This document shows, piece by piece, positions 31,947 through 42,856 of a stretch of 64,000 nucleotides of DNA (its first letter is position 1; each line of letters opens with the position of its first letter). A model generated the notes under the pieces. The model was not told the origin of the DNA and ran no database searches. It worked only from the letters and a program-made list of their open reading frames with translations. Source of the stretch: Pseudogymnoascus destructans (lineage: Eukaryota; Ascomycota; Leotiomycetes; Thelebolales; Thelebolaceae); contig NW_020167525.1 of assembly GCF_001641265.1 (NCBI RefSeq), positions 908,501 to 972,500 of the forward strand. Reading direction: 5' to 3'. The position numbers were made by a program, and so were the translations under genes.

Positions 31947-32401
31947 GGGCGCCGGGGTTGGAATGGCCTTTCTTTGGTGTTTGACGAGTTGGGAGTTTTG
32001 CGGGAAACTTGATCCCGGAATCTCATTGCTTTCTTTTCTTTTCTTATACAACATGTGTTTCGCAACGACCCGATGTTAATAAAATAATATGTTGTTTATA
32101 CTTTGCTTTGAGTTTCCGAAAATGTTAGCCTTGTATTCATAACTTGTGTTTCTAAACCGTAGGCCTGATGCAACCCTGAAGATTCAGTGCCCACTTATAT
32201 CCGTAGGTTCTCGTTGCCAGCCAGGTGTCTTATCGTCCGGGCTTTTGCAACGGCATCCTGCACAGCGTTCGGCTTATATACCCTTCGCATATGCCCGTTC
32301 ATTTCCATTCCCAATTCGTCGTGTACGAATCGAATATTCCGTGCTATCCATAACCACCTAGTAAAAGTACATGTGAATCCCACAATAGCCAGAGCGGGGT
32401 G
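31947..32401. other. Intergenic, convergent genes
   Basis: Tail-to-tail spacer. AATAAAATAATATG near 32090 may be a PIL1 polyadenylation region. No gene is seen. Confidence 0.55.
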
Positions 32402-32845
32402 CTATACGGCTTCTGACGCCGTTGTTGTAGTAGTTCCAGTCTGCGATTTCAGCATATTGCCCGACCACGACCCCGTGGATTTCATCTGCGACGCGAATTG
32501 TTCGAGCTCGACCTTCGTGATATGCTCGCCCGGCACAACGACCAGACCCAGATAGCGGGATGTCATTTCCAACGTGACCGAGCCAGTACCGGAAGTTTGT
32601 GGAAGGGACGATTCTGAGGGTAGGCGGTATTCGTAGGTACGTGCGAGGATCATATTGCGATCCTATCCCGTCACTGTTAGCTGCGGGGTGTTTGAAATGT
32701 GCAGTAGGGAGGAGGGGGAAATGGCTACCGAATCTGTGCATTTGAACTCGCCGAGGAACATTCGCTTGTCAGTCGTTGTGACACGAAGGCTCTTGTTTAA
32801 AAGGCCATTGAGATAATCCTTTGCCTCGGCGTTCGTAGTCGCCAT
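32402..32845 (-). CDS. NAA38: NatC auxiliary subunit Naa38 (LSMD1/Mak31-type Sm-like protein)
   Basis: Two exons on the minus strand, 32845-32729 and 32662-32402 (66-base intron), 125 residues. An Sm-like fold is visible: YLNGLLNKSLRVTTTDKRMFLGEFKCTDSDRNMIL (Sm1), then YLGLVVVPGEHITKVEL (Sm2). The spacing, the CTDxDxN-like turn and the GLVVVPGEHI ending match the LSMD1/Naa38 subgroup rather than a spliceosomal LSm. In the family it sits with Naa30 and Naa35 in the N-terminal acetyltransferase NatC on ribosomes. It is divergent from RAD2 across 333 bases. Confidence 0.85.
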
Positions 32846-33178
32846 CTTGCTCTGCAGTTGATGTCAAAATTTTAGTCGTCCACCTTAGTGACAAGACGCT
32901 GATATCCATGGCGATACTGATAACGATAAGGGCGTTGGATAACTCACGTGACTTCGCGTTAAGTACGTCACGAATACCCAATGACTCGTCGAGAAGGCGA
33001 ATGGATGCCTTCAGTAGATAAAACTCGAGCCATCGCCGACGAAACCGCCAACATGATGCCCGAAGTCTCCGTAAACTGCGACAAGGCACCCTGCTGATAT
33101 TGCAGCGAAGGCAACGTCGGGATCGACTCCTGCGACACAAGCAAACACTGCCTGCGAGGTCCGCCACCTCCATGAACG
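32846..33178. promoter_or_regulatory. Bidirectional promoter region NAA38/RAD2
   Basis: 333 bases between two divergent start codons. I see no TATA-like box or coding signal. Confidence 0.55.
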
Positions 33179-36100
33179 ATGGGTGTGACCCAACTCTGGT
33201 CGGTGCTGCACCCATGCGCCAGACCTACGAAGCTGGAAGCTCTCAACCGCAAGCGCCTTGCGGTTGACGCGTCAATTTGGATATACCAGTTCCTAAAAGC
33301 GGTGCGCGACAAGGAGGGGAATGCGCTCCGCAACTCTCACGTCGTTGGCTTCTTCCGGCGCATCTGCAAACTGCTGTATTTCGGAATCAAACCGGTGTTT
33401 GTATTCGATGGTGGCGCGCCTGTGCTGAAACGGCAGACGATTCTGGGCCGGAAGCGATGGAGAGAGGGAAGACGCGATGATGCGACTAGGACGGCGGGGA
33501 AGCTGCTTGCAATGCAGATGCAGCGGGTGGCGGAAGGGGCGGAGGAGAAACGGAATCGAGAGATTGAGGTTAGAGGCCGTCCTACAGAGGCTGTAGAGGG
33601 TGAGGAACTACCGGATGATCAGAACTTGGTCTACGTCGACGAATTGGGCATGAACCACCAGGAGAGGCAACAGAGCCGGAAGTTTGTGAAGAAGAACCAA
33701 TACCATCTGCCGGATTTGAATGGTGATATTTCAAATATGGGACAGCCGAATGATCCTCGAATTATGTCTGCAGAAGAGCTGGAGGAGTTTGCAAGACAGC
33801 ACAATAGTGGGGAGAACGTGGACTTGTACGACTTCAGTAAAATCGATTTTGATGGAGACTTTTTTAAGTGTTTACCGCCTGCTGACAGGTATAATATCCT
33901 CAATGCTGCGAGGTTGAGATCCAGGCTCAGGATGGGGTTGAGCAAAGAGCAACTCGAGGAGATGTTTCCGGATAGGATGGCATTCTCGAAATTCCAAGTC
34001 GACCGAGTGAGGGAACGAAACGAATTAACGCAGCGATTAATGAACTTGAATGGGATGAACGCCGAAGAGGCCATGTTCGGCGTGGGCAATGGTAGAATTG
34101 CGGGCGAAAGAGGCCGGGAATACATGCTTGTGAAGAATGAAGGAGTGGAGGGTGGATGGGCGTTGGGTGTTGTTAGCAAGGATAGAGACCAAGGGGAACG
34201 AAACAAGCCGATAGACGTTGATGCTTTGCATGAACGAAGACAGGTTAAACCGACAGATGAAGAGCTCGAGGATGAGGATGAGTTTGAAGATGTCCCCGTC
34301 CAAGGACTCAATCGGCTTCCCACGGAACAAGCGCGATTCCAGCAACAAATGGACCAAGTTAGGGCGCTCCAATTGGCTGACGAGGATGCTGCAAAAAAGG
34401 ATCAAGCTCCAACAAACTCTCTTTTCGTAGAACAAGACGAGGCCGAAGACTTGTTCGAAGAGAGCGAGCAAGTCGACGAAGAGGAAGAGCTGAATCGTGC
34501 GATTGCGATGTCGTTGCAGAAAAGCTTTGCGGCTGGGGAATCTGAAGAAGAAGACGATTTCGAAGATGTTCAGATGCCCTCATATGAGCAGAAGTCAGCT
34601 AAAGACTACCGGCCACTTCAAAAGAGTAGTGGGAATGGAATGATCCATATTGTCAATAACAGGGCTAATGCTGCGGTGCCAAAGCGCATGGCTGCCGAGA
34701 GCAGCGACGAGGAGGAGAACCTGCAGGATATTCTTGCTACAGCGAGGAAGCAGAAGGGGGTTGCTGGGAAGATGGCGCCATCAGCACCTACCTCTTCACT
34801 GAGCGCTGCTGCGAATCCGTTTGGCGGGCCTCTACCATTTGAGAAACTCGATTTGAAGAAATCCATATTCAGTGGATATGCCAAGGCCCGCCCTAACAAA
34901 GCCAAAAGTACTGAAAAGGAAAAGGATAATGAAGATTTGGCTGGGGGATTTGAGCGTGAGGGTAGCGTCGAAAAAGCAAGACCACTTCCACCGTGGCTAG
35001 CCAGCACGGGGGATATCCGGTCCGATGTGAAAGAGCAGATGGCCAAAGATCAGCGAGTGAACGCTGCAGATTATGAGAGGCGTTTGGAAGAGGAGAAAAT
35101 ATATAGGCGCGATCATGGCGTCATTGAGATCGAGTCTTCAGATGAAGGCAGTGACATTGAGATCGTTGAAGCGCCGGCACCAAAGGTCGCCGCTGCAGAC
35201 GGAAGGTTATCACCCTCCGACAAGGCGAAACCCGAGCAAGATTCTATTGCCAGCATAAGTAATAAGCCGGCTGACATGTCTCAACAACACGCTGAAAAAA
35301 GCACCCCAGCTGTGCTGGAAGACAGAGGCGAGGAGGCAAACTTGCCTTCAGAAGAGGAGCCCGTTGAATGGTCAGAAAGTGACCGAGACGAGCCCTCCGG
35401 AAAACTACGACGGAGTGAGAGTTCTGGATTGCCCAGGGAAGTTCCACCATCGAAGGCTCCGGCCCATGAAAAGAGCCCCTCCCCTACATTTGAGGATGTC
35501 GAATTGAACGGACCAATGCCAACAGCGGTGCCTCCCACTCTCCAAGGACAAGACGATATCTTTGCCGCAGAGAATGACGACGCTTTTGACCGCCAGGCTG
35601 CCCATACAATTTCTGATGATGAATTTGGCGACTTGAGCGACCCCGAAGACGAAGAACTACTTGCACATCTTGCCCTCGAAGCAGAAGAGCACGCACGTTT
35701 TGCCAGTAGCCTCAACAACAAGGCTCCACAGGTTAACCAAGAAGACTACGAGCGAGAGCTCAAACAACTTCGCAACCAGCAAAAGAAGGACCGTCGTGAT
35801 GCAGACGAGGTATCTCATATCATGGTCACAGAGTGCCAAGCACTTCTCCGTCTGTTCGGGCTGCCATACATCACAGCCCCCATGGAAGCCGAAGCCCAAT
35901 GTGCCGAGCTCGTCACACTCGGCCTAGTCGACGGAATCATCACCGACGATTCGGACGTCTTCCTCTTCGGCGGCACGCGAGTCTACAAAAACATGTTCAA
36001 CAGCAACAAATTCGTCGAATGCTACCTCGCCTCCGACCTCGAAAAGGAGCTCTCCCTCCCCCGCGACAAACTCATCGAATTCGCTCATCTCCTAGGCAGC

Positions 36101-36877
36101 GATTACACCGAAGGACTCCCTGGAATCGGCCCCGTCACAGCCTTGGAAATCATCTCCGAATTCCCGTCCTCCGACGGTCTTCAGGAGTTCAAAGACTGGT
36201 GGTACGACGTGCAGCATAACCAACGCCCCAAGGAAGCAGATAGCACCTCTTCCTTCCGGAGGAAATTCCGGAAATCTCAAGCCTCGAAGCTCTTCCTGCC
36301 CCCCGCCTTCCCGAGCAAGGCAGTCACAGAAGCATACCTCCACGCCGACGTAGATAGCACGCCTGACCCCTTCCAATGGGGCGTCCCGGACCTGGATAAC
36401 TTGCGCTCCTTCCTCATGGCTACGATAGGGTGGACACCAGAGTGCACGGATGAAGTCCTCGTCCCTGTCATCCAGGACATGAATCGCCGTGAAGCGGAGG
36501 GGACGCAGGCGAATATCACGCGGTACTTTGATGGTGCTGTTGGGGCGGGCGCGCGGTCTGGTGGGGTGGGAGCGAATAGGGGGAAGGGGAGTAAGAGGAT
36601 GAGTGCTGCGGTGAGGAAGCTGAAGACGGCGGGGGCTGGGGGGTTGGATAGGACGTTTGCGGATGAGGCGGCGGAGTGGGCGAGGAGGAATGAGTTGAGT
36701 GAGGCGGCGCAGGTGGCGAAGCAGGTGAAGAAGGGGAGGGGTAGGAAGAGAGGGGTGAGGGAGGATGGGGGGGAGGCGGATGATGAGGGTGTGGAGTATG
36801 GGGATGGTGAGTCTGGTGATGCGGAGGTGCAGACGAAGAGTAAGAGGGTGAGAACATCTAGAGGGGGGAAAGCCTAG
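33179..36877 (+). CDS. RAD2: XPG/Rad2 nucleotide-excision repair endonuclease
   Basis: Intronless, 1232 residues. The XPG-N nuclease domain opens with MGVTQLWSVLHPCARP and VDASIWIYQFLKAVRD, with FVFDGGAPVLKR. A long acidic spacer follows (about residues 110-870). It contains a probable ubiquitin-interacting helix (EEEELNRAIAMSLQKS). The XPG-I region begins near residue 900 (APMEAEAQCAELVTLGLVDG, ITDDSDVFLFGG), followed by the helix-hairpin-helix (LLGSDYTEGLPGIGPVTALE). A PIP-box-like TQANITRYF lies near residue 1110. The C-terminus is Lys/Arg-rich (nuclear signals). It makes the 3' incision in excision repair. Confidence 0.96.
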   Translation: MGVTQLWSVLHPCARPTKLEALNRKRLAVDASIWIYQFLKAVRDKEGNALRNSHVVGFFRRICKLLYFGIKPVFVFDGGAPVLKRQTILGRKRWREGRRDDATRTAGKLLAMQMQRVAEGAEEKRNREIEVRGRPTEAVEGEELPDDQNLVYVDELGMNHQERQQSRKFVKKNQYHLPDLNGDISNMGQPNDPRIMSAEELEEFARQHNSGENVDLYDFSKIDFDGDFFKCLPPADRYNILNAARLRSRLRMGLSKEQLEEMFPDRMAFSKFQVDRVRERNELTQRLMNLNGMNAEEAMFGVGNGRIAGERGREYMLVKNEGVEGGWALGVVSKDRDQGERNKPIDVDALHERRQVKPTDEELEDEDEFEDVPVQGLNRLPTEQARFQQQMDQVRALQLADEDAAKKDQAPTNSLFVEQDEAEDLFEESEQVDEEEELNRAIAMSLQKSFAAGESEEEDDFEDVQMPSYEQKSAKDYRPLQKSSGNGMIHIVNNRANAAVPKRMAAESSDEEENLQDILATARKQKGVAGKMAPSAPTSSLSAAANPFGGPLPFEKLDLKKSIFSGYAKARPNKAKSTEKEKDNEDLAGGFEREGSVEKARPLPPWLASTGDIRSDVKEQMAKDQRVNAADYERRLEEEKIYRRDHGVIEIESSDEGSDIEIVEAPAPKVAAADGRLSPSDKAKPEQDSIASISNKPADMSQQHAEKSTPAVLEDRGEEANLPSEEEPVEWSESDRDEPSGKLRRSESSGLPREVPPSKAPAHEKSPSPTFEDVELNGPMPTAVPPTLQGQDDIFAAENDDAFDRQAAHTISDDEFGDLSDPEDEELLAHLALEAEEHARFASSLNNKAPQVNQEDYERELKQLRNQQKKDRRDADEVSHIMVTECQALLRLFGLPYITAPMEAEAQCAELVTLGLVDGIITDDSDVFLFGGTRVYKNMFNSNKFVECYLASDLEKELSLPRDKLIEFAHLLGSDYTEGLPGIGPVTALEIISEFPSSDGLQEFKDWWYDVQHNQRPKEADSTSSFRRKFRKSQASKLFLPPAFPSKAVTEAYLHADVDSTPDPFQWGVPDLDNLRSFLMATIGWTPECTDEVLVPVIQDMNRREAEGTQANITRYFDGAVGAGARSGGVGANRGKGSKRMSAAVRKLKTAGAGGLDRTFADEAAEWARRNELSEAAQVAKQVKKGRGRKRGVREDGGEADDEGVEYGDGESGDAEVQTKSKRVRTSRGGKA

Positions 36878-37039
36878 GCTGCCGGGATGGGTTTATATTT
36901 GTTGACATATATGAGAGATTGGTAATAGACCACAATAATACCCACAGCTTTGGAAGCTGGAAATGTTTTCATAAGCGCATTAGTTCTGTAATACTTTTCC
37001 TGTACCATCTATAAAAATCCAATGCGCCCGTCTACTCTC

Positions 37040-38491
37040 CTAAACCACAATATCAAGAACCTCTCCCCCCTTCCCAACCTTCTCAACCTTCATCCACCCC
37101 CCACTATCCACCCGCACAATAAGCCCATCAACACAAACCCTCAACCACTTCCCCTCATTCCCTTCCACTGACGCCTCCTTGAAATCGATTTTCAGCACCT
37201 CAACCTCTTCATACCCCACGAGTCCATCGTTTCTATTCACATGCTTCCCGCCGCTGTATGCGCCTGCCATGACACCCATGATCTCCTCGCCGGAGCCGGA
37301 GTCAAAGTGAACTACCCTCATCACCTCATCCAGCGGGGTTGTGGCGGGGGAGATGGTAAACGTCTTCTCGAGATTTGAAACGAGGGTACAAAGTATATAC
37401 GCATGCCTCTCCCTCTCCACCACCCTCTCCTTCCCCCTTGATGTAATCGTCAACCCCGCCTTATACCGATGCGGCGCCCCCAGCAACTCCTGCGCCACAA
37501 TCCCAAACCTCTTATCCCCAAACTCCCTCAACTCAGCCGTATCCGAGTCCGCCACGAGCGTAGAATGAAACCCATACGACGCCACGATGCAGCCGTGTAA
37601 CTCATTATTAGGGAGGGGCGTAGCGGTGCGTCCTTCGTTCGTGAGGAGGGATGCAGAGGAGAAGGAGGCGCGGAAGTGGGGGAGGGGCCGGGAGGTGGGG
37701 AGAAGGAGGGTAGTGAGGGCGTGGTGGAGGGGGGAGAGGGGTGGGGTGGGGAGGCGGTGGGTTGAGTGGAACAGGGCGTTGCCGGTGCCGAAGGGGAAGA
37801 GTGCTATTGCTGGGCGGGTGTAGGTGCTGGGTTGTGTTAGCTGGTGGTTACTGTTATTGGGTATGAAAGGGAAAGGGGGATATAACCTAGAAACCTCGGC
37901 GCCAACAAGTCCATTCAACAACTCCACGACTCCTCCATCTCCACTCAGTAGGATGACAGTCTGCCGCACCCCCTTCGCCGCCTTCTCACGCAGTGTCCCC
38001 TCCGCGAGTTCCGTGATCGTCTCGTGCGATGTCGTGTGCACGACTTGATACTCATTTTCGCCCAGTCCCAGCACTTTCAGTGCAGGCGCGAGGACGGATT
38101 CGAAGAATGCGGCTGCTTTTGCTGTACCGGATTTGGAGGAGATGACGACGTGGATGTCTTCTGCTGGGAGGGAGAGGTGGGGAGTGGGCGAGCTGAGGAG
38201 GTGTGGGGTGATGAAGGATGGTGGTGCGCCGAGGAGGGTTGTCTGGTGTAGTTGTACGTCTGGGACGGGGAGGGCGGTGTTTTCTGGCGAGGAGACGGCG
38301 GGGATGGTGTAGACGGTGTGTGCTGGAGGGGTAGTTGAGGTGGCGATGATGGCTAGGACGTCGCTTTCGAGGATGGTGCCCTTATCCTCGACGCTGCTGA
38401 CGGTGCCTGGCGCCTTTGCCCATGTGAGAGCGTTATTTCCATAAGTGAACTCCGCGGGTTCAGCATTGACGGTAGCTTCGGAGGTGGTCAT
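37040..38491 (-). CDS. Lipid kinase with DAGK catalytic domain
   Basis: The minus strand reads open for 483 codons. A probable 60-base in-frame intron lies at 37886-37827 (branch GCTAAC, acceptor CCCAG; the donor GTTATA is weak). Splicing gives 463 residues and brings two conserved blocks closer. Visible motifs are the ATP-binding LLSGDGGVVELLNGL (family consensus GGDGTxxEvlNG) and FPFGTGNALFHS (consensus PxGTGNxxA). The N-terminal region is unlike characterised relatives. It resembles sphingoid-base/ceramide or diacylglycerol kinases, and the substrate cannot be told. It is tail-to-tail with RAD2. Confidence 0.8.
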   Translation of the reverse strand: MTTSEATVNAEPAEFTYGNNALTWAKAPGTVSSVEDKGTILESDVLAIIATSTTPPAHTVYTIPAVSSPENTALPVPDVQLHQTTLLGAPPSFITPHLLSSPTPHLSLPAEDIHVVISSKSGTAKAAAFFESVLAPALKVLGLGENEYQVVHTTSHETITELAEGTLREKAAKGVRQTVILLSGDGGVVELLNGLVGAEVSRLYPPFPFIPNNSNHQLTQPSTYTRPAIALFPFGTGNALFHSTHRLPTPPLSPLHHALTTLLLPTSRPLPHFRASFSSASLLTNEGRTATPLPNNELHGCIVASYGFHSTLVADSDTAELREFGDKRFGIVAQELLGAPHRYKAGLTITSRGKERVVERERHAYILCTLVSNLEKTFTISPATTPLDEVMRVVHFDSGSGEEIMGVMAGAYSGGKHVNRNDGLVGYEEVEVLKIDFKEASVEGNEGKWLRVCVDGLIVRVDSGGWMKVEKVGKGGEVLDIVV

Positions 38492-39173
38492 TGCTATCGG
38501 GGTGAGAGGAAGAGTGTATATATATCAGAGCTTGGGAGAAGACAGATAGTGAACGAAGGGGTCTACCCCTCCGCCTAAAATCGACAGTCGTTGTGTTGAT
38601 AAACACACAAATTAGTAACTGTAACGACCCCGCGGTCCGTCTCTGGTTCCTGGCGCCGCCGATTACATGGCTGATAAGACAAGAAATCTCTCCAGCCTCC
38701 CACCAGCACCAGGACAACAACAAAGTACGGGGCGTGCAAGCAGCGACTCGCACCCAGCCTTGGCCTCCTTCTGCCCCCTATCCAGTCGCATACTGATGAT
38801 AGAAACCCTCGGTGGGCGGCGAGCTCAGCCTCCTTTTATGTTCGGTGTCGACGCTACGGCTAGAGCCATACGAATATCCTCCCCCCCTATCTCACTCACA
38901 ATCACCGAAGCAAGAGCAGCAGCAGCAGCAGTGTAGTAAGTATAAGCAAAGTGATATATTATTCTATATCCTCTAGATCCCCCCCATTATCCCCAGTCCA
39001 TACCAGACATATCCTCCCAAATACAGCCATAATGCCAGCTACATACAAGCATTTCCCCTTGTCCCATATAGCACAAATTGATATAATATAATCCCACCCA
39101 ATGCAACCCAAAACGCCACGCTCAACACATATTAAACACAAATCCCACCCTTGAATCTACAACACCAACCCAC
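38492..39173. other. Intergenic
   Basis: Kinase promoter and 3' flank of the protease gene. A short AGC repeat lies at about 38911-38931. No gene is supported. Confidence 0.5.
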
Positions 39174-41493
39174 TCACCAGCGCCAACCCCCCAAAACCTC
39201 CCAGCTAACCACCCTCGCCACGCTTGCAGCACCTTTCTTCGCCCCCGTCACAGCCCCATCACCCTTCCCACTCCCCGCAACCGCCAACCCCAAATCCTCA
39301 TTCGTATCCCCCCCGGCCGCCGTTCCGTCCGCCACAACCGCATCAAGACTCGAAACCTTCTTCCCCACCAACTTCGTCTCCCCAATGGGTTCCCCATCCG
39401 AATAACTCCCCTGCACACAAGATTGCCCGGTCCCCCCCCCAATCCCCCACGCGAGCTGCGCGACCGTCTCCCAGATATTCGTCACATTCGCCAGCATCGC
39501 GGGTGTGTAAAACACCCTGCAGTTCGCGGATTCATTCAGCAACTGCATCGGCGTGTCGCTGCCGGGGTGGTAGCCGCTGCGGAAGTTGACGGTGGGGGGG
39601 TTCGCCATGGCGATGGGGAATTGCTTGGGGAGGTAGGCAGCCCACTTCTTCTTCTGCTCCGCAGTCCCAAAATCCGCCAGCGTCGCAGCGACAGACGCTT
39701 CGATAGCAGCCCACGGCTCGACGAGAACGCCCTTCGTCCCACCCACCGCCTGCATAGGACCAAATACCGGGCGGCCTCCTAGGACGACAGAGCGGACGCC
39801 GCCGAGGCGGCGCATAAGATCGCTGAAGACGGCGCAGGTGGAGGAGCAGTAGCCGTCGTGGAGGAGGATGATGTCTTCCGCGGCATAAGGCTGCGCGGGG
39901 GTGTCAGCGAGTGGGCCGTAGCCGGAGACGGACACGATGGTGTCGCCTTGGTAGAGGTGGGGGCTGGAGAAGTTGTAGCGCATGATTTGGGTGTAGGAGG
40001 CGCTGTTGATGGTGACGGGCCCCCGGAGGGCGGCCCAGGAGGCGAAGGCGAGTTGGTCGGCGTCGACGGAGTTGATGTAGTGAATGGGGGAGAGGTACAT
40101 GTCGGCGGGGGTGAGGCCGGTGTTGGCGAAGGAGCCGGTGGCCGCGTCGGAGAGGGTGATGGTGCCGAAGGCTGTGCCGATGATGTCGAGGGCCGTGGAG
40201 TAGCGCATGCGTGCACCGATGTCGGGTTCTTTGGAGGGGAAGAATTGCTTGAAGGTGTCGTAGCCGAGGAAGAGGGAGCCGCCGCCGTTGGAGGAGACGT
40301 CGATGACCATCTTGGTGCGGCCTTTGGATTTGGCGTATTTGAGGAATTTCTGGATCAGGGCTTGGAACTCGACCCCGTCGCCTGGGGCGACGGGGTCGAA
40401 GGTGTTCATGCTGAGCACGGCGACTTCGTTGAGGCCGAAGCCGCTGAGGAAGAAGGCGCCCAGCCCGACCTCCTTCTGTGCGTGCTGGATGACGGGTTGG
40501 GGGTAGTGTGGCGGGACGAGGCGCTTTTCGACGTACCTCTTCTTAAGGGACCTGGATGATGAGGAAGTTGAAGAAGAGGAGGCAGTCTTGGGGGCAACGA
40601 AGGTGCTGTAGAAGCTCTTGCCGTCAATGACCTGGGACCATTTCTCCTTGAGGGCGGTTGGGATAGCGGCGTAGCACTGGATGGTCTTGGTGTTGCCATT
40701 GGCCCTGGTGGCGGTGAAGTTAGACCCAGGGTAGAACCAGGGCATGACGAAGGAGCCAACGGAATCAGACTGTTGGCGCGCGAAGAGAACGTTCCAGCGG
40801 GCATCGGCGTCGTGGAAGAGTTGATGGTTTGATTCCTTTGTGAGATAGTCTACGACAGTCTGTCCATCGATCGACACAATAGGAGACGCATTTGGGTTGG
40901 TGAGGTCGGTGGTAAAGTAAACCTGTGGCAATGACTTTCCATCGGCGGAAACAGAGATCAAGGAGCCCTCGTAAGCGCCATTGGTAGCACCGCCACGGTA
41001 CCAATCCAAGGAGCTGTAAAACGTGTTGCCCAGGAAAGTGTAGTGACCATCGAAGGACAGGCCCGTGATGAGGGCCATCTGCTCCTCAAACTGGTATTGG
41101 TTCTTATACTTTCCCGCCTTGATATCGACGATCACCTGATCGAGCAAGCCTATGATATCGACGGGTGCATTTGCGTAGCCCTTCCCGGGGTTCTTGATGT
41201 CGCCGAGCGTCGAGTGGAACTCGCTGAGCTTCTGGAAGTTCTCGACGGTGGCAAGGCCGACATCCGCGTCGAAGGGGACGGAGGAGAGACATGCAAATCC
41301 GGTCTGTGGGGGAAAGAGTCAGCAGGAGGCGCTTGGGGGGGCTTGGGATGGGAGGGACACAAACCGCTGCTGGGATGGCATTGCCGCGCAGATAGAGGTT
41401 CCTAACAGTAGCACATGGCTCTGTGCCCGAAGCAGCCGCCACGAGGGAGACTGCCGATGCCAGGACGGCAGCAATGGCAGCGCGTCGCGCCAT
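39174..41493 (-). CDS. Secreted S41/CPAF-like serine protease
   Basis: Two exons on the minus strand, 41493-41365 and 41303-39174 (61-base intron), 752 residues. The start is the Met of MARRAAIAAVLASAVSLVAAASG, a clear signal peptide. Cysteines and N-glycosylation sites fit secretion. The tail-specific protease core is seen in KMVIDVSSNGGGSLFLGYD and LLHDGYCSSTCAVFSDLMRR, the latter holding the likely nucleophile Ser. The C-terminus in the given sequence ends GGWRW after a run of six G. One extra G would instead give a hydrophobic GPI-like tail. Family relatives are fungal CPAF-like S41 peptidases. The substrate is unknown. Confidence 0.85.
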
Positions 41494-42391
41494 GGCGGGG
41501 GATTGAAAGGGGAGAAAGAGGGGAAACGCAAGACCGAAGCAGAACAAGGAGCGTGAAAGGGAAGGGGATAAGAGACGACAAAATCGGAGGCAAAAGACGC
41601 AAGACGCAGAAAGAGCGAGCAAACGACGAGTCGACGAGATATATATGAAGAGCAGTAGCTAAGAGAAGAGAGAGAGTGAGGAGTGGAGCGCGAGCGCCCT
41701 GCCTCTTCGACCTCGCCGTGTTTTCGAAATGCGCCTAGCCTCTCTCCTTCGTTGGCTGGACCTGGAAGACCGGCAGGCAAGAGAGAGGCTGAGGAAAGGG
41801 AAGGGAGGAACGCCCCATTGCTTGGCAGGTCGAGAAGCCATCCAGGGTTCTGTGTGGAAGGTTGTGATAGCATCCTTGTTGACAAGACATGTACGCCGCT
41901 GTATGGTGTTTTAGTATGGCGGCTAAAATCATCCGTCATCAGAGCGTTTTAGCATTGCCTGATCCATGCCAAGTTGACCTAGATAGAATCTATTAGTATT
42001 AGAGCATACGTAAGTAACCCTGTTTAGTGCTTACTGTACTGTAGTCCACTGTAAGGCCTGAATAGGCAATTCTAAAATGAGTTGGAATCGAGGCTTTGAA
42101 ATGTTGTGATCATGATTTTCGTGAGTTCACCTATGACATGACAAGGGAAATTACTAGTAAATTGTATGTAATTCTCCCATTCCGGCCATACCCCCTACGG
42201 CGTTTCCTTTGTAGTCCCCGATGTGACTAGAGCCCTTTGTTCCCTCTGTAAAATACTGGCCTTTGATGAATTTTTCTACTTCAGTCAGTGCTTTGGAACT
42301 GGGCGGGTGGAGGGAGAGGTGGTGCCAGCCGGAAAAAGATATGGTGCCAGCCGGAAAAAGATACAGATAGAGAGACCGGGTAAAGCCAGAC
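41494..42391. other. Intergenic
   Basis: Protease promoter (purine/pyrimidine-rich 41500-41700), then AT-rich sequence. A 22-base GTGCCAGCCGGAAAAAGATA unit is duplicated in tandem at about 42320-42362. No gene is supported. Confidence 0.55.
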
Positions 42392-42856
42392 TTGGAGACT
42401 GCTCTTTGTGTAGTCCTAGCTCGCCTTGCGTATCCAGGACGTTGGTCAACCTGCGCTGATATTACCAATCTCTATCAACAAGTACAACAAGCTGGGAATG
42501 TACATGACACTATGGATCTTTCGAGCTTTTTAAATCCAGTCGATGAGGATATACAAGAGTTAGAGGGGTGGGAGGATTTTCAAGGGGGGGATGCTATTCT
42601 TGAGGATATCATGTCACAATACATCCCAGATACCACTCAAGATGATGAGGAAGAGGATGAGCCTTCACAGCCTGTGCCAACTACACAAGCTGTGATTAAC
42701 GCCATTCAAGTTCTGATTGAGTTTACAGAATCTGGGAATAGTGACACCTCAGAAGCACCAACGTTCTCATGTTCTTTGGAACGTTTTGAGAGACAGTTAA
42801 GGCTCCTTGAAGCCAATTCACAAAGGCAGGGGACATTAGACTCATGGTTTATGTAA
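42392..42856 (+). pseudogene. C-terminal remnant of a pogo/Tigger-like DDE transposase
   Basis: 154 codons open, ending QGTLDSWFM. The layout resembles C-terminal tails of fungal pogo/Fot-type transposases: an acidic stretch (DDEEEDEPSQP), then AVINAIQVLIEFTESGN, a Leu-rich helix (SLERFERQLRLLEANS) and a final short TLDSWF motif. The DDE catalytic core and CENP-B-type DNA-binding part are absent upstream. Resemblance is by eye only, and it could be a small host gene. Confidence 0.4.

Noticed and set aside
39858..40559. 233-codon plus-strand frame
   Set aside because: Antisense to the S41 protease. It is Gly/Val/Glu-rich, as expected from reading high-GC codons backward.
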